NCBI GenBank assembly: GCA_018366495.1
Contig: JAGZHZ010000021.1
Span: forward strand, 1 to 41,976
Direction of reading: 5' to 3'
Origin: Clostridiales bacterium
GTDB lineage: Bacteria; Bacillota; Clostridia; Lachnospirales; Lachnospiraceae
Length of the DNA stretch: 41,976 nt
Numbering within the stretch: position 1 is the stretch's first letter; each line of letters starts with the position of its first letter. The position numbers and the translations under genes were made by a program. Of the stretch, positions 23,798 to 32,023 are shown piece by piece. A model generated the notes under the pieces. The model saw nothing but the letters and a program-made list of their open reading frames with translations. It was not told the origin of the DNA and made no database searches.

Positions 23798-24145
23798 ATG
23801 AAGTGGTATCCGCAGTTATATGTTGGCGAACAAGTCAGCAAAAAAAAGAAAAAAATTATATGGAAAATCAGCCATCATATGAAAGTTTATGATGTGTATC
23901 TGATTACATTATCATCAAATGGAAGAGATATTTTTGATATTTTTTCATCCAGATATCTGGCATTTCCGGCGCTGTTTGACAGATGCCCTCTCGTGGTGGG
24001 AATTGCGGGAAGCTATTTTGAGGCAGTAGATCTTGCAGTTAAGATTGTGGAGGAATCATACAAAGAAACAGGAGACGCAGATGCCAGAAAATATTTGGAA
24101 GAAAAGATGAGTCAGTTGAAACAGGAAAGAAAGCGGCAGGTGTGA
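23798..24145 (+). CDS. Conserved-looking protein of unknown function
   Basis: 115 residues; I do not recognise the family. No signal peptide or membrane segment is evident. A basic N-terminus (SKKKKKIIWKISHH) is followed by a mixed alpha/beta region (VYDVYLITLSSNGRDIFDIF, FPALFDRCPLVVGIAGSYFE) and a charged helical end (ARKYLEEKMSQLKQERKRQ). It is packed between pap (10 bp) and the DUF2953 gene (4 bp), so it is translated from the same message. Codon use looks like its neighbours. Start site signals are weak. Confidence 0.72.
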   Translation: MKWYPQLYVGEQVSKKKKKIIWKISHHMKVYDVYLITLSSNGRDIFDIFSSRYLAFPALFDRCPLVVGIAGSYFEAVDLAVKIVEESYKETGDADARKYLEEKMSQLKQERKRQV

Positions 24146-24149
24146 GAGT

Positions 24150-25247
24150 ATGCTACATATAATTTTGACTATACTAAAAGTAATTGGAATTATAGCAGCA
24201 TTGATCTTGCTGCTGATTTTGCTTGCTGCTCTTTTGGTCTTATTTGTTCCTGTGCGATATAGAATTACAGGAAAAAAAAGAGGCGCTGATCTGGAGTCAG
24301 GCGTGAGAGTCAGCTGGATGTTCCGAATGATCAGCGCAGAAGTTCAGCAGCAGAAAAAAAAGGTACAGTTTACTGTTAAAATCTTTGGAAAGACACTGGA
24401 GCAGTGGAAGGAAACAGTAAAAAAGAGAAAAAAGAAAAAGACAGAATCGACGAAGCAGACAGTTTCTGATCCATTCGGAGAAAAAATATTGCTGGAAGAC
24501 AGAGAAAAGGTTTTGGAGCAAAGCAGAGTGGAGCAGGAGAGTCTGAAAGCGCCAGAAGGGATCTTTAAGACACAGAGAAATGAAGAAGAAGCAGAAAAGA
24601 CAAAAAAGGAAGAGACCATAGAATGGCAAGAGAAAACAATGGAAAATCAAGATGATTTTTCGCAGGAGCAAGATAAAGAGAAAGAAGTAGGACAAAGAGA
24701 AGAGACATTTTCGGAACAAAAAAGAGAGTTGGAACAGACAAGGGAAAGAAACTCAAAATGGAAACGTTTTTTTGATATACCGGGCATACTTTGGAAGAAA
24801 ATAAAGGCGATGGGTAATCGAATGAAAAAGCTTTGGAAAAAGTTGAAAAAGCAGTTGCGAAGCATGAAAAAGAGTCTGGCGAGAGGAAAAGAGACGATAG
24901 ACTATTATTACACACTTTTTCAGGAAGAAAATACAAAACGGGCCATTCGATTCTGCAAAATGCAATTAATCTGGATCATGAAGAAACTGGCTCCAAAGAA
25001 GATAAAAGGCGACATTCGATTCGGCACCGGAGATCCAGCCACAACAGGAGAGATTGTGGGTCTGATCAGTGTCTTTCTTCCAGTCTATTCCTACGATTTA
25101 GAGTTAATACCGGATTTTGAGAATATTGTTTTTGAGGGTGAGATTGAAATGACAGGAAGCGTGCAGGGATGGCATTTCCTTGTACTGGCATGGCGCTTTT
25201 TCAGAAATAAAGATATAAAATATGTACTGAAAAAAATAAAGAGATAA
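24150..25247 (+). CDS. DUF2953 membrane-anchored protein, partner of GerW (YtfI-like)
   Basis: 365 residues. One N-terminal membrane segment (about 2-32, rich in Leu and Ile) is followed by a short beta-rich stretch (PVRYRITGKKRGADLESGVR). Then comes a long, strongly charged Lys/Glu/Gln-rich insert (about 85-250) with likely coiled coil. The conserved C-terminal part (IRFGTGDPATTGEIVGLI to VQGWHFLVLAWRFFRNKDIK) matches DUF2953 proteins. In B. subtilis the DUF2953 gene ytfI precedes ytfJ (gerW), the same order as here, so a spore-related role is likely. The insert is longer than I would expect for the family. Confidence 0.75.
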   Translation: MLHIILTILKVIGIIAALILLLILLAALLVLFVPVRYRITGKKRGADLESGVRVSWMFRMISAEVQQQKKKVQFTVKIFGKTLEQWKETVKKRKKKKTESTKQTVSDPFGEKILLEDREKVLEQSRVEQESLKAPEGIFKTQRNEEEAEKTKKEETIEWQEKTMENQDDFSQEQDKEKEVGQREETFSEQKRELEQTRERNSKWKRFFDIPGILWKKIKAMGNRMKKLWKKLKKQLRSMKKSLARGKETIDYYYTLFQEENTKRAIRFCKMQLIWIMKKLAPKKIKGDIRFGTGDPATTGEIVGLISVFLPVYSYDLELIPDFENIVFEGEIEMTGSVQGWHFLVLAWRFFRNKDIKYVLKKIKR

Positions 25248-25263
25248 ATTAAGGAGGACAAAA

Positions 25264-25656
25264 ATGTCAGTAGAAAATAATTTTAAAGCAACGGTAGATT
25301 CACTTTTTAAAGGAATGGACAGTTTTATGACATCCAAAACAGTAGTAGGAGAGCCCATCACAATGGGAGATACCATCATTCTGCCTCTGATGGAAGTTTC
25401 ATTTGGAGTTGCAGCGAAAGCAGTGGCAGAAAATGCAAAGAATAATGGAGGAGGCGGAATGGGAGGAAAAATGGCGCCATCTGCTGTACTTGTTATTCAA
25501 AATGGAACAACAAAGCTGGTAAATATTAAAAATCAGGATGGACTTACAAAGATCTTAGATATGGTTCCAGATTTTGTAGATCGCTTTACGGCAGGAAAAG
25601 CGGAGAACAGCGCTGCAGCAGAAGAAGAAAAAAAAGAGGAAGAGACTGAACAGTAA
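25264..25656 (+). CDS. gerW: GerW family sporulation protein (YtfJ)
   Basis: 130 residues, the usual size. Typical parts are VDSLFKGMDSFMTSKTVVGE near 10-29, GDTIILPLMEVSFGVAAKA, a Gly-rich GGGGMGGKMAP, and PSAVLVIQNG. In Bacillus, GerW (YtfJ) is a forespore protein needed for normal L-alanine germination. The C-terminus is acidic (Glu/Ala-rich). An aaggagg site precedes the ATG. It directly follows its DUF2953 partner. Confidence 0.9.
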   Translation: MSVENNFKATVDSLFKGMDSFMTSKTVVGEPITMGDTIILPLMEVSFGVAAKAVAENAKNNGGGGMGGKMAPSAVLVIQNGTTKLVNIKNQDGLTKILDMVPDFVDRFTAGKAENSAAAEEEKKEEETEQ

Positions 25657-25725
25657 AAAGAAAGGTATCAGATAAGAAAAAAAGGCATATAAATAAAATA
25701 AGAGAAAGACAGATAAGGAGCAGAT

Positions 25726-25860
25726 ATGCGTAAAGTGGTGGGATATACTCTATTTTGGGTAGGAATCGGAATGGTGATTGGATTTTTGATCCCGTGCGAT
25801 ACCATATCTGTTCTTTTGATTTTTTTACTTCTTGTTATGGGATACTGTCTGTTTATGTAG
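25726..25860 (+). CDS. Small hydrophobic membrane protein, 44 residues
   Basis: The ATG follows an ideal aaggag site by 5 nt. The product begins MRKVVGYTLFWVGIGMVIGF and continues with a second hydrophobic segment ending LLVMGYCLFM. It is a two-helix hairpin with almost no soluble part. It lies 69 bp after gerW and is followed by a strong terminator, so it is probably the last gene of the pap-gerW unit. Similar tiny proteins occur in related gut clostridia as far as I remember, but without a known function. Confidence 0.6.
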   Translation: MRKVVGYTLFWVGIGMVIGFLIPCDTISVLLIFLLLVMGYCLFM

Positions 25861-25907
25861 AAAACGACAGCAGAAGGAAAAAAGTTTTGATGTGGGAAAA
25901 TAAAAAA

Positions 25908-25957
25908 AGAGTATTGCTCTATCACAGGAATTCTGTTCATAGAACAATGCTCTTTTT
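25908..25957. terminator. Bidirectional terminator between the gerW unit and rpmB
   Basis: GAGTATTG(CTCTAT) pairs with (ATAGA)ACAATGCTC across a loop of about 16 nt. TTTTTT follows on the plus strand, and a run read as TCTTTTTTTATTTTCC follows on the minus strand. It separates convergent transcription units. Confidence 0.85.
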
Positions 25958-25996
25958 TGCCTTATAAAAAATTCTTCTGAAATCTCTATAAGATTT

Positions 25997-26182
25997 TTAT
26001 GCTCTTTCTACTTTTCCGGATCTTAAACAAGAAGTACATACATACATCTTTTTAGCAGCTCCGTTTACTTTAACTTTTACGGATTTGATGTTAGATTTCC
26101 ACATTTTGTTAGATCTTCTATGAGAATGACTCACATTGTTTCCGAAATGAGCAGCTTTTTCACAAATAGCACATTTTGCCAT
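25997..26182 (-). CDS. rpmB: 50S ribosomal protein L28
   Basis: 61 residues. Recognised by MAKCAICEKAAHFGNNVSHS and the SNKMWKSNIKSVKVKVNG core. CAIC near the start and CTSC near the end make the four-cysteine zinc-binding form of L28. It is a large-subunit protein. It is transcribed divergently from the Asp23-family gene, as in many Firmicutes (rpmB next to yloU-yloV). An aaggaggtg site precedes the ATG on the minus strand. Confidence 0.97.
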   Translation of the reverse strand: MAKCAICEKAAHFGNNVSHSHRRSNKMWKSNIKSVKVKVNGAAKKMYVCTSCLRSGKVERA

Positions 26183-26243
26183 GATAGCACCTCCTTGAGC
26201 TTTAATTGCCTATCTATCAACAGACAGACTCACAACACCTAAT

Positions 26244-26272
26244 ATTTTAGCAGATGAACATTTATTTTGCAA
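26244..26272 (-). promoter_or_regulatory. rpmB promoter
   Basis: On the minus strand: TTGCAA (26272-26267), a 17-nt spacer, TAAAAT (26249-26244), about 55 nt before the rpmB start. Confidence 0.7.
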
Positions 26273-26300
26273 GCAAAAAATCGAAAATTATGAAATTATT

Positions 26301-26334
26301 TTAGAAAACAGAAAATAATTATTTCATTTTCTAA
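26301..26334. repeat. Inverted repeat over the asp23-fakA promoter
   Basis: TTAGAAAA (26301-26308) and TTTTCTAA (26327-26334) are perfect inverted arms 18 nt apart. The right arm overlaps the weak -35 of the promoter at 26322-26350. It could be a regulator site, but the sequence is very A/T-rich and chance is possible. Confidence 0.35.
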
Positions 26335-26350
26335 TAAAACAGGGTATAAT
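26322..26350 (+). promoter_or_regulatory. Promoter of the asp23-fakA unit
   Basis: Perfect TATAAT at 26345-26350, with a weak -35 TTTCAT at 26322-26327 (17-nt spacer). It gives a leader of about 60 nt. Confidence 0.55.
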
Positions 26351-26417
26351 AGACCATGAAATAGTTTGCAGAGAATGTGATTTTTGCAGACACAAAATAA
26401 AGTTTGGAGGGACCGAT

Positions 26418-26774
26418 ATGAAAGGACGCATGGACAACGAATTAGGTTCTATTGTGATCGATACAGATGTGATTGCGACATATGCTGGCAGCGTTGCTGT
26501 AGAATGTTTTGGAATTATTGGTATGGCAGCAGTCAACATGAAAGATGGACTGGTAAAATTATTAAAAAGAGAAAATCTTGGGCGTGGCATCTCCATCCGT
26601 GTAGAAGATAACAAAATTTCACTTGATTTCCATGTAATCGTTGCGTACGGGGTCAGTATCTCAGCAGTGGCGGACAACTTGATTGACAACGTGAAATATA
26701 AACTGGAAGAGTTTACGGGAATGGAAGTGGAACGAATAAATATTTACGTAGAAGGCGTAAGAGTAATTGATTAA
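26418..26774 (+). CDS. Asp23/Gls24 family protein (YloU-like)
   Basis: 118 residues covering the single Asp23/Gls24 domain: GSIVIDTDVIATYAGSVAVE near the start, and YGVSISAVADNLIDNVKYKL and INIYVEGVRV towards the end. The start follows ttggaggga. In Firmicutes this small cytoplasmic protein is encoded between rpmB and the fatty acid kinase gene fakA (yloU-yloV in B. subtilis). Its exact role is unclear, though relatives are linked to envelope stress and may sit near the membrane. The gene stop is 13 nt before the fakA start. Confidence 0.9.
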   Translation: MKGRMDNELGSIVIDTDVIATYAGSVAVECFGIIGMAAVNMKDGLVKLLKRENLGRGISIRVEDNKISLDFHVIVAYGVSISAVADNLIDNVKYKLEEFTGMEVERINIYVEGVRVID

Positions 26775-26787
26775 GGAGGAACTTGCA

Positions 26788-28443
26788 GTGGATACAAATA
26801 AAATCGATGCCAAACTTTGCGCAAAGATGTTTTTGACAGGGGCAAAAAATCTGGAGGCAAAGAAGGAGTGGATCAACGAATTAAATGTATTTCCGGTTCC
26901 GGATGGTGATACGGGAACAAATATGACCATGACGATTATGTCTGCGGCAAAAGAAGTCAGTGAACTGGAAGAGATTTCCATGCAGAGACTGGCAAAAGCG
27001 ATTTCCTCAGGATCTCTGCGCGGAGCGAGAGGAAATTCAGGTGTTATTTTATCTCAGCTGTTCCGGGGATTTACAAAAGTAATTGCGGAAGTGGAATGGA
27101 TTGATACGGAGATTCTGGCAGAGGCTCTCACAAAAGCAGTAGAGACAGCATATAAAGCAGTTATGAAACCAAAGGAAGGAACGATTCTGACTGTCGCAAA
27201 AGGAGCGGCTGAAAAGGCGCAGGAACTGGCTGAGACTATCAAAGATATGTCAATCTTTATCAGCGAGGTGATTGCAGAGGCAGAATACGTTCTCAGTCAG
27301 ACTCCGGAGATGCTTCCGGTCTTAAAGGAAGCAGGTGTGGTAGACTCTGGCGGACAGGGACTTTTGGAAGTGATGAAAGGCGCGTACGATGCTTTTCTTG
27401 GAAAAGAGCTGAATTATGGCATTGAGCTTGGCAAACCAAAGAAAAAACCGCAGCTTGAGGTTTCCTATCAGGAAGAGGCAGATATTAAATTTGGATACTG
27501 TACAGAATTTATTGTCAATCTGGAAGATACATACGATGATCAGGACGAGATGGAATTCAAATCATTTTTAAATTCGATTGGAGACTCTATTGTGCTTGTG
27601 TCAGATGATGAGATTGTCAAAGTCCATGTGCATACAAATGACCCGGGATTGGCGCTGCAGAGAGCGTTGACATATGGTTCTTTGAGCCGTATCAAGATTG
27701 ACAATATGCGTGAAGAGCATCAGGAAAAACTGATAAAAGATGCGGAACGTCTTGCAGAAGAACAGGCAAAACAGATGCCTAGAAAAGAGGTAGGATTTAT
27801 CTGTGTTTCCGTTGGGGATGGAATGGGAGAAATTTTTAGAAGCCTTGGTGCAGATTATCTGATTGAAGGCGGACAGACCATGAATCCGAGCACACAGGAT
27901 GTATTGGAAGCGATCGATCATGTCAATGCAGATCATATTTTTATCTTCCCAAATAATAAAAATATTATTCTTGCAGCAAATCAGGCGAAAGTTCTGACAA
28001 AAGATAAAAATATTTTTGTAGTTCCTACAAAGACAGTTCCACAGGGAATTACAGCAATGATTGCATATGTGATGGAGAAAAGCCCTGAAGAAAATGAGAA
28101 GATTATGCTGGAAGAAATTACCCATGTGAAGACAGGACAGATTACATATGCCGTCAGAGATACAAAGATTGACGACAAAGAAATCCATAAAGATGATATT
28201 ATGGGACTGGGCGATCACTCTTTGCTGGCTGTCGGCACAGATCTGGAAGAAGTTGCACAGAATACGGTGAAAGCTATGGTAGATGAGGACACAGAGCTGA
28301 TCAGTATTTACTATGGAAAAGATACAAAAGAAAGTGATGCGGAATCACTGGCGGAAAAAATAGAAGAAATGTATCCTGACTGTGATATTGAACTGCAAAA
28401 TGGAGGACAGCCGATTTATTATTATGTAATTTCAGCTGAGTAA
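26788..28443 (+). CDS. fakA: Fatty acid kinase subunit FakA (DAK2-domain, YloV family)
   Basis: 551 residues from the GTG at 26788, which has AAGGAGGA 7 nt upstream. An in-frame TTG at 26767 lies inside the ribosome-binding region and the previous gene. The N-terminal DhaL/DAK2 kinase domain has the metal/nucleotide motif NVFPVPDGDTGTNM and SSGSLRGARGNSGVILSQ (about 26-85). The C-terminal domain (about 330-551) contains GFICVSVGDGMGEIFRSLGA and IFPNNKNIILAANQA, typical of YloV. With a FakB partner it phosphorylates exogenous fatty acids for lipid synthesis. No fakB is in the window. Confidence 0.93.
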   Translation: MDTNKIDAKLCAKMFLTGAKNLEAKKEWINELNVFPVPDGDTGTNMTMTIMSAAKEVSELEEISMQRLAKAISSGSLRGARGNSGVILSQLFRGFTKVIAEVEWIDTEILAEALTKAVETAYKAVMKPKEGTILTVAKGAAEKAQELAETIKDMSIFISEVIAEAEYVLSQTPEMLPVLKEAGVVDSGGQGLLEVMKGAYDAFLGKELNYGIELGKPKKKPQLEVSYQEEADIKFGYCTEFIVNLEDTYDDQDEMEFKSFLNSIGDSIVLVSDDEIVKVHVHTNDPGLALQRALTYGSLSRIKIDNMREEHQEKLIKDAERLAEEQAKQMPRKEVGFICVSVGDGMGEIFRSLGADYLIEGGQTMNPSTQDVLEAIDHVNADHIFIFPNNKNIILAANQAKVLTKDKNIFVVPTKTVPQGITAMIAYVMEKSPEENEKIMLEEITHVKTGQITYAVRDTKIDDKEIHKDDIMGLGDHSLLAVGTDLEEVAQNTVKAMVDEDTELISIYYGKDTKESDAESLAEKIEEMYPDCDIELQNGGQPIYYYVISAE

Positions 28444-28477
28444 AAAACCAGATTTAAAAAAGTTCAGGATAGATGAA

Positions 28478-28516
28478 AATAGCATGGGATACAGACGCCA
28501 TGCTATTTTTTATTTA
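28478..28516. terminator. Bidirectional terminator between fakA and the convergent azlD
   Basis: AATAGCATGG (28478-28487) and CCATGCTATT (28498-28507) are perfect 10-bp arms around 10 nt, followed by TTTTATTT. The minus-strand flank reads CTATTTTC. Confidence 0.88.
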
Positions 28517-28564
28517 TCGTCCATCTCAAATGAGAAAAGAAGTGAAAATTCAGAAGAAAAGAGA

Positions 28565-28891
28565 TTAAAAAATAAATTGTACAAAAAACATATAACAGAT
28601 TGTCCCGCCTGCAATGGACAGAAGCATCTGTCTCTTCCAAAGATGAAGAAAGACAACTGCCGCAATAGAAATGATTTCCGGAATGCCATGATTTCCAGAT
28701 AAAAGACTGACATTTTTCAGACAGTAGATTACAAGAAGACCAAAAATAGCCGGAGGGAGAACTTTCCCAAGATATTGAATATATTTTGGCGTCGGCTTGT
28801 CTGCCGGAAAGAGTAAAAACGGCAAAAAGCGTGTCAGAGCTGTTCCAAGGATAACTATAATAATGGTGATGATTTGTTGAGACACGGTCAT
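28565..28891 (-). CDS. azlD: AzlD family membrane protein (branched-chain amino acid export, small subunit)
   Basis: 108 residues with four hydrophobic segments. The N-terminus IVILGTALTRFLPFLLFP and the following LGKVLPPAIFGLLVIYCL are typical of AzlD. With AzlC it forms an exporter for branched-chain amino acids or analogues in the membrane. It starts 4 bp after the azlC stop. Its aaggaggtg site is built into the end of azlC, so the two are co-translated. Confidence 0.88.
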   Translation of the reverse strand: MTVSQQIITIIIVILGTALTRFLPFLLFPADKPTPKYIQYLGKVLPPAIFGLLVIYCLKNVSLLSGNHGIPEIISIAAVVFLHLWKRQMLLSIAGGTICYMFFVQFIF

Positions 28892-28895
28892 TATT

Positions 28896-29597
28896 TCACA
28901 CCTCCTTTTCAGTACGACTTTTTGTGAGTGTCAGAATACCTAAGATAGCCAGCATGGCAGGGAGAATAAAGTTTTCTGCTCCGAAGACAATGAGGCACAG
29001 CAGAGAAATAATAAGTCCCAAAAGGGAGTTTGTGTGATTTTTTTCTTTTATCCACTGTTCCAAAAAAATGACAATAAACATTGCTGTCATGACAAAATCA
29101 AGTCCTTCTGTGCCGAAAGGAATCAAAGATCCAAAAATACCGCCAAGTGATGCGCCGATAAACCAGTACATATGATTCAAAAAAGTGATGAAAAATAGAA
29201 ACCATCCCTGATCGACGTCATCAGGGACATCAGCCGTACAATTAATTGAAAATGTTTCATCACACAGTCCAAAGATAAGATAAAATTTTTTCCATCCTGT
29301 TCCTTTATATCTGTCAAGCATGGAGATGCCGTAAAATAAATGGCGGGCGTTGATCATTAATGTCATAAGAAGTGCTTGGACAGGATGAAAAGCTCCAAGC
29401 AGTAGATTGACAGTTATAAATTCCATGGAGCCGGCAAAGATTGTAAGGCTCATCAACATCGGATAGATAAAGGGAAAACCGGATACATTCATATAGATGC
29501 CATACGTCATACCCAGAAAACAAAAACCTGCAAAAATGGGGAGCGTATGCGGAAACGCAGCTAAGAATGCTCTTTTTATTTTTATTTTTTTATTCAT
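28896..29597 (-). CDS. azlC: AzlC family ABC-independent permease (branched-chain amino acid export)
   Basis: 233 residues from the ATG at 29597, 7 nt after AAGGAG. ATGs further upstream are either too close to that site or lack one. Multi-pass membrane protein with AFPHTLPIFAGFCFLGMTYG, IFAGSMEFITVNLLLG and the conserved INARHLFYGISMLDRY, which define AzlC. It exports branched-chain amino acids together with AzlD. The pair is on the opposite strand to fakA and recG, which are usually neighbours, and so looks like an insertion into that neighbourhood. Confidence 0.9.
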   Translation of the reverse strand: MNKKIKIKRAFLAAFPHTLPIFAGFCFLGMTYGIYMNVSGFPFIYPMLMSLTIFAGSMEFITVNLLLGAFHPVQALLMTLMINARHLFYGISMLDRYKGTGWKKFYLIFGLCDETFSINCTADVPDDVDQGWFLFFITFLNHMYWFIGASLGGIFGSLIPFGTEGLDFVMTAMFIVIFLEQWIKEKNHTNSLLGLIISLLCLIVFGAENFILPAMLAILGILTLTKSRTEKEV

Positions 29598-29678
29598 TGT
29601 CATTCTCCTTACAGCTCGTTGAACAGATGAAGAACAATCTGTCACAGAGCTCTTTTTCTCGTAAAAAAATAGATACTA

Positions 29679-29687
29679 TGATATAAT
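29679..29687 (+). promoter_or_regulatory. Extended -10 promoter for recG
   Basis: TGATATAAT, a perfect -10 with the TG extension and no good -35, about 60 nt before the recG ATG. Confidence 0.55.
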
Positions 29688-29749
29688 AAAAGAAAAAGAA
29701 ATAAAGTGCAAGCAGCATATTTAAAAACAGATGTAGGCGGAGTAAAAAA

Positions 29750-31807
29750 ATGAGAGAGACAGATTCAATCGGGACATTAAAGGGAATTGGTCCGAAAACA
29801 AAAGAAATTTTTTTAAAAGCAGGAATTGAAACCGTGGAGGACTTGCTGCGCTATTATCCAAAGAGGTATGAGAAAATGGAAAATCCTACAGCAATTACGA
29901 TGATCAGGGAGGGAGATACGGCAGCGATATGTGCATCTCTTGCCGGACCCTTGAGTATACGCCGAGGACGAAATTTTCATATTACAGTGGGAAGTTTAAT
30001 GGATGAGACAGGAAAGATACAGGTGATATGGCATCACATGCCATATATGGCCAGTACATTAAAAAGAGACCGATCATACATTTTTCGAGGAAAAATAACA
30101 AAAAAAGGGCAGACATTTTTGATTGTTCAGCCTGCGGTCTTTGATATAGAAAGATACAATGAACTGCAAAAAGAGCTTCAGCCAGTTTATCCTTTGGTGC
30201 AGGGACTGACAGAAAATATGGTGAAAAAGGCAGTAAAACAAGCGCTTGATCTGCTGGACGGATCTCTTGAATTTTTACCTGGCGATATTCAAAATAAATA
30301 CCATCTGGCAGAGAGCGGATATGCTCTGGAGCAGATTCATTTTCCAAAAGAAGAATATGATCTGCATCTTGCCAGACGAAGACTGGTTTTTGAAGAATTT
30401 TTGCTTTTTATTTTATCTGTACGCCAATTAAAGCAAAAAAAAGAAAAAATGAAAACGGTTTATCAGCTTCAGAAATCAGAAAATGTAAAAAAATTTTCTG
30501 AAAATCTGGGTTATGATTTGACAAGGGCTCAGAAAAAAGTATGGCAGGAAATTGAAACAGATCTGCAAAAGGATACAGCAATGGCAAGACTGGTGCAGGG
30601 AGATGTCGGATCAGGAAAAACAGTGATCGCAGTGATGGCTCTTTTGATGGCGGCGGAAAATGGGTATCAGGGCGCTTTGATGGTTCCAACAGAAGTATTG
30701 GCAAGACAGCATTATGAATTGATCTGCTCGCTTCTTCAGAAAAATGGATATTCCCATCAAGCTGTACTTCTGACAGGATCAATGAGGGCAAGAGAAAAAA
30801 GAGAAATTTATCGTCAGATTGAATCAGGGGAAGCGGCAATTATTATAGGGACTCATGCTCTGATTCAGGAAAATGTATCTTATAAACATCTTGCCCTGGC
30901 AGTTACGGATGAGCAGCATAGATTTGGAGTAAAGCAAAGAGAAGAATTGATGGAAAAGGGAAAATGTCCGCATACACTTGTCATGAGTGCGACTCCAATT
31001 CCGAGAACACTGGCAGTAATTTTATACGGTGATCTTGATATTTCTGTGATTGATGAACTGCCGGCGGAAAGGCTGCCGATCAAGAATTGTGTTGTGGATA
31101 CAACATATAGACAAAAAGCATACCGTTTTATCCAAAAGGAAATTGAAAAAAGACATCAGGCATATATTATATGTCCAATGGTAGAAGAGAGCGAGAATGT
31201 GGAGGCGGAAAATGTGATTGACTATACGGAACAGCTTAGAGAAGAACTGCCGGAAGATGTTTCGATTGCGTATCTCCACGGGAAGATGAAAGCAAAAGAA
31301 AAAAATGAAATTATGGAAAAGTTTGTCATGGGGAAAATACAGATTCTTGTGTCGACAACCGTTGTCGAGGTAGGAGTCAACGTACCGAATGCTACGGTGA
31401 TGATGATTGAAAATGCAGAGCGTTTTGGGCTGGCGCAGCTGCATCAGCTGAGAGGAAGAGTGGGACGTGGGAAAGATCAGAGCTATTGTATTATGATCCG
31501 CGCATCAGAGGGAAAGACAGTGAAAGAACGACTTGAAATTTTAAATAAGTCAAATGATGGATTTTATATTGCAGGGCAGGACTTAAAACTGAGAGGCCCA
31601 GGAGATTTATTTGGTATAAAACAAAGCGGAATCATGGAGTTTAAAATAGGTGACGTTTTTCAGGATGCCAAAATTCTGCAGGAAGCGAATGAGGCAGCGG
31701 ATCAGATTGCGGCAGATGATCCGGATTTTTTGCTGAAAGACCATCAAAAGCTGAAAAATAAGATAAAGGAATACTTTTTAAAGGGATCAAGTCAACTTAA
31801 TCTCTAA
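29750..31807 (+). CDS. recG: ATP-dependent DNA helicase RecG
   Basis: 685 residues, the normal RecG length. The N-terminal wedge/OB region begins GTLKGIGPKTKEIFLKAGIE (helix-hairpin-helix-like) and RYYPKRYEKM. The helicase core has Walker A GDVGSGKT, the RecG-type DEQHRFGV box, SATPIPRTL, and motif VI region QLHQLRGRVGRG. The C-terminal signature is FYIAGQDLKLRGPGDLFGIK. It remodels stalled replication forks and Holliday junctions. A ggcggag site precedes the ATG. Confidence 0.96.
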   Translation: MRETDSIGTLKGIGPKTKEIFLKAGIETVEDLLRYYPKRYEKMENPTAITMIREGDTAAICASLAGPLSIRRGRNFHITVGSLMDETGKIQVIWHHMPYMASTLKRDRSYIFRGKITKKGQTFLIVQPAVFDIERYNELQKELQPVYPLVQGLTENMVKKAVKQALDLLDGSLEFLPGDIQNKYHLAESGYALEQIHFPKEEYDLHLARRRLVFEEFLLFILSVRQLKQKKEKMKTVYQLQKSENVKKFSENLGYDLTRAQKKVWQEIETDLQKDTAMARLVQGDVGSGKTVIAVMALLMAAENGYQGALMVPTEVLARQHYELICSLLQKNGYSHQAVLLTGSMRAREKREIYRQIESGEAAIIIGTHALIQENVSYKHLALAVTDEQHRFGVKQREELMEKGKCPHTLVMSATPIPRTLAVILYGDLDISVIDELPAERLPIKNCVVDTTYRQKAYRFIQKEIEKRHQAYIICPMVEESENVEAENVIDYTEQLREELPEDVSIAYLHGKMKAKEKNEIMEKFVMGKIQILVSTTVVEVGVNVPNATVMMIENAERFGLAQLHQLRGRVGRGKDQSYCIMIRASEGKTVKERLEILNKSNDGFYIAGQDLKLRGPGDLFGIKQSGIMEFKIGDVFQDAKILQEANEAADQIAADDPDFLLKDHQKLKNKIKEYFLKGSSQLNL

Positions 31808-31871
31808 AAAAGGTTGTAATTTCGACAGATTTGTTATATGATTTTTAAGGACAAATATGTGAAACAGAAAA

Positions 31872-31947
31872 ACGGAGCTCTTTTTCCTATTTATATTTTA
31901 TATAAGAGAGGACTCCTATAAAATACAGAAAAAAGTGCTCCGTCTTT
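31872..31947. terminator. Long bidirectional inverted repeat between recG and the SASP gene
   Basis: ACGGAGC (31872-31878) pairs with GCTCCGT (31937-31943). T-rich and A-rich inner flanks extend the pairing, and a smaller A/T stem (TTATAT / ATATAA) lies in the middle. TCTTTT follows on the plus strand, and CCGTTTTTC is read on the minus strand. It probably ends recG and the convergent SASP transcript. The loop of nearly 60 nt is unusual. Confidence 0.6.
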
Positions 31948-32023
31948 TGGTCATAGAAATTAAAAAGGAATATGTTAATCTCTATGGCTGAGATTTATGA
32001 GAAATCAGTAAAAACCAGCTTCC

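Noticed and set aside
24297..24936. Several overlapping minus-strand frames rich in Phe, Leu and Ser
   Set aside because: They result from the Lys/Glu-rich (AAA/GAA) coding of the DUF2953 insert on the plus strand. They are not independent genes.
27601..28218. 205-codon minus-strand open frame opposite fakA
   Set aside because: It is antisense to a clearly conserved gene. Its translation is rich in Phe, His, Ile and Cys with no recognisable domain, and it has no ribosome binding site.
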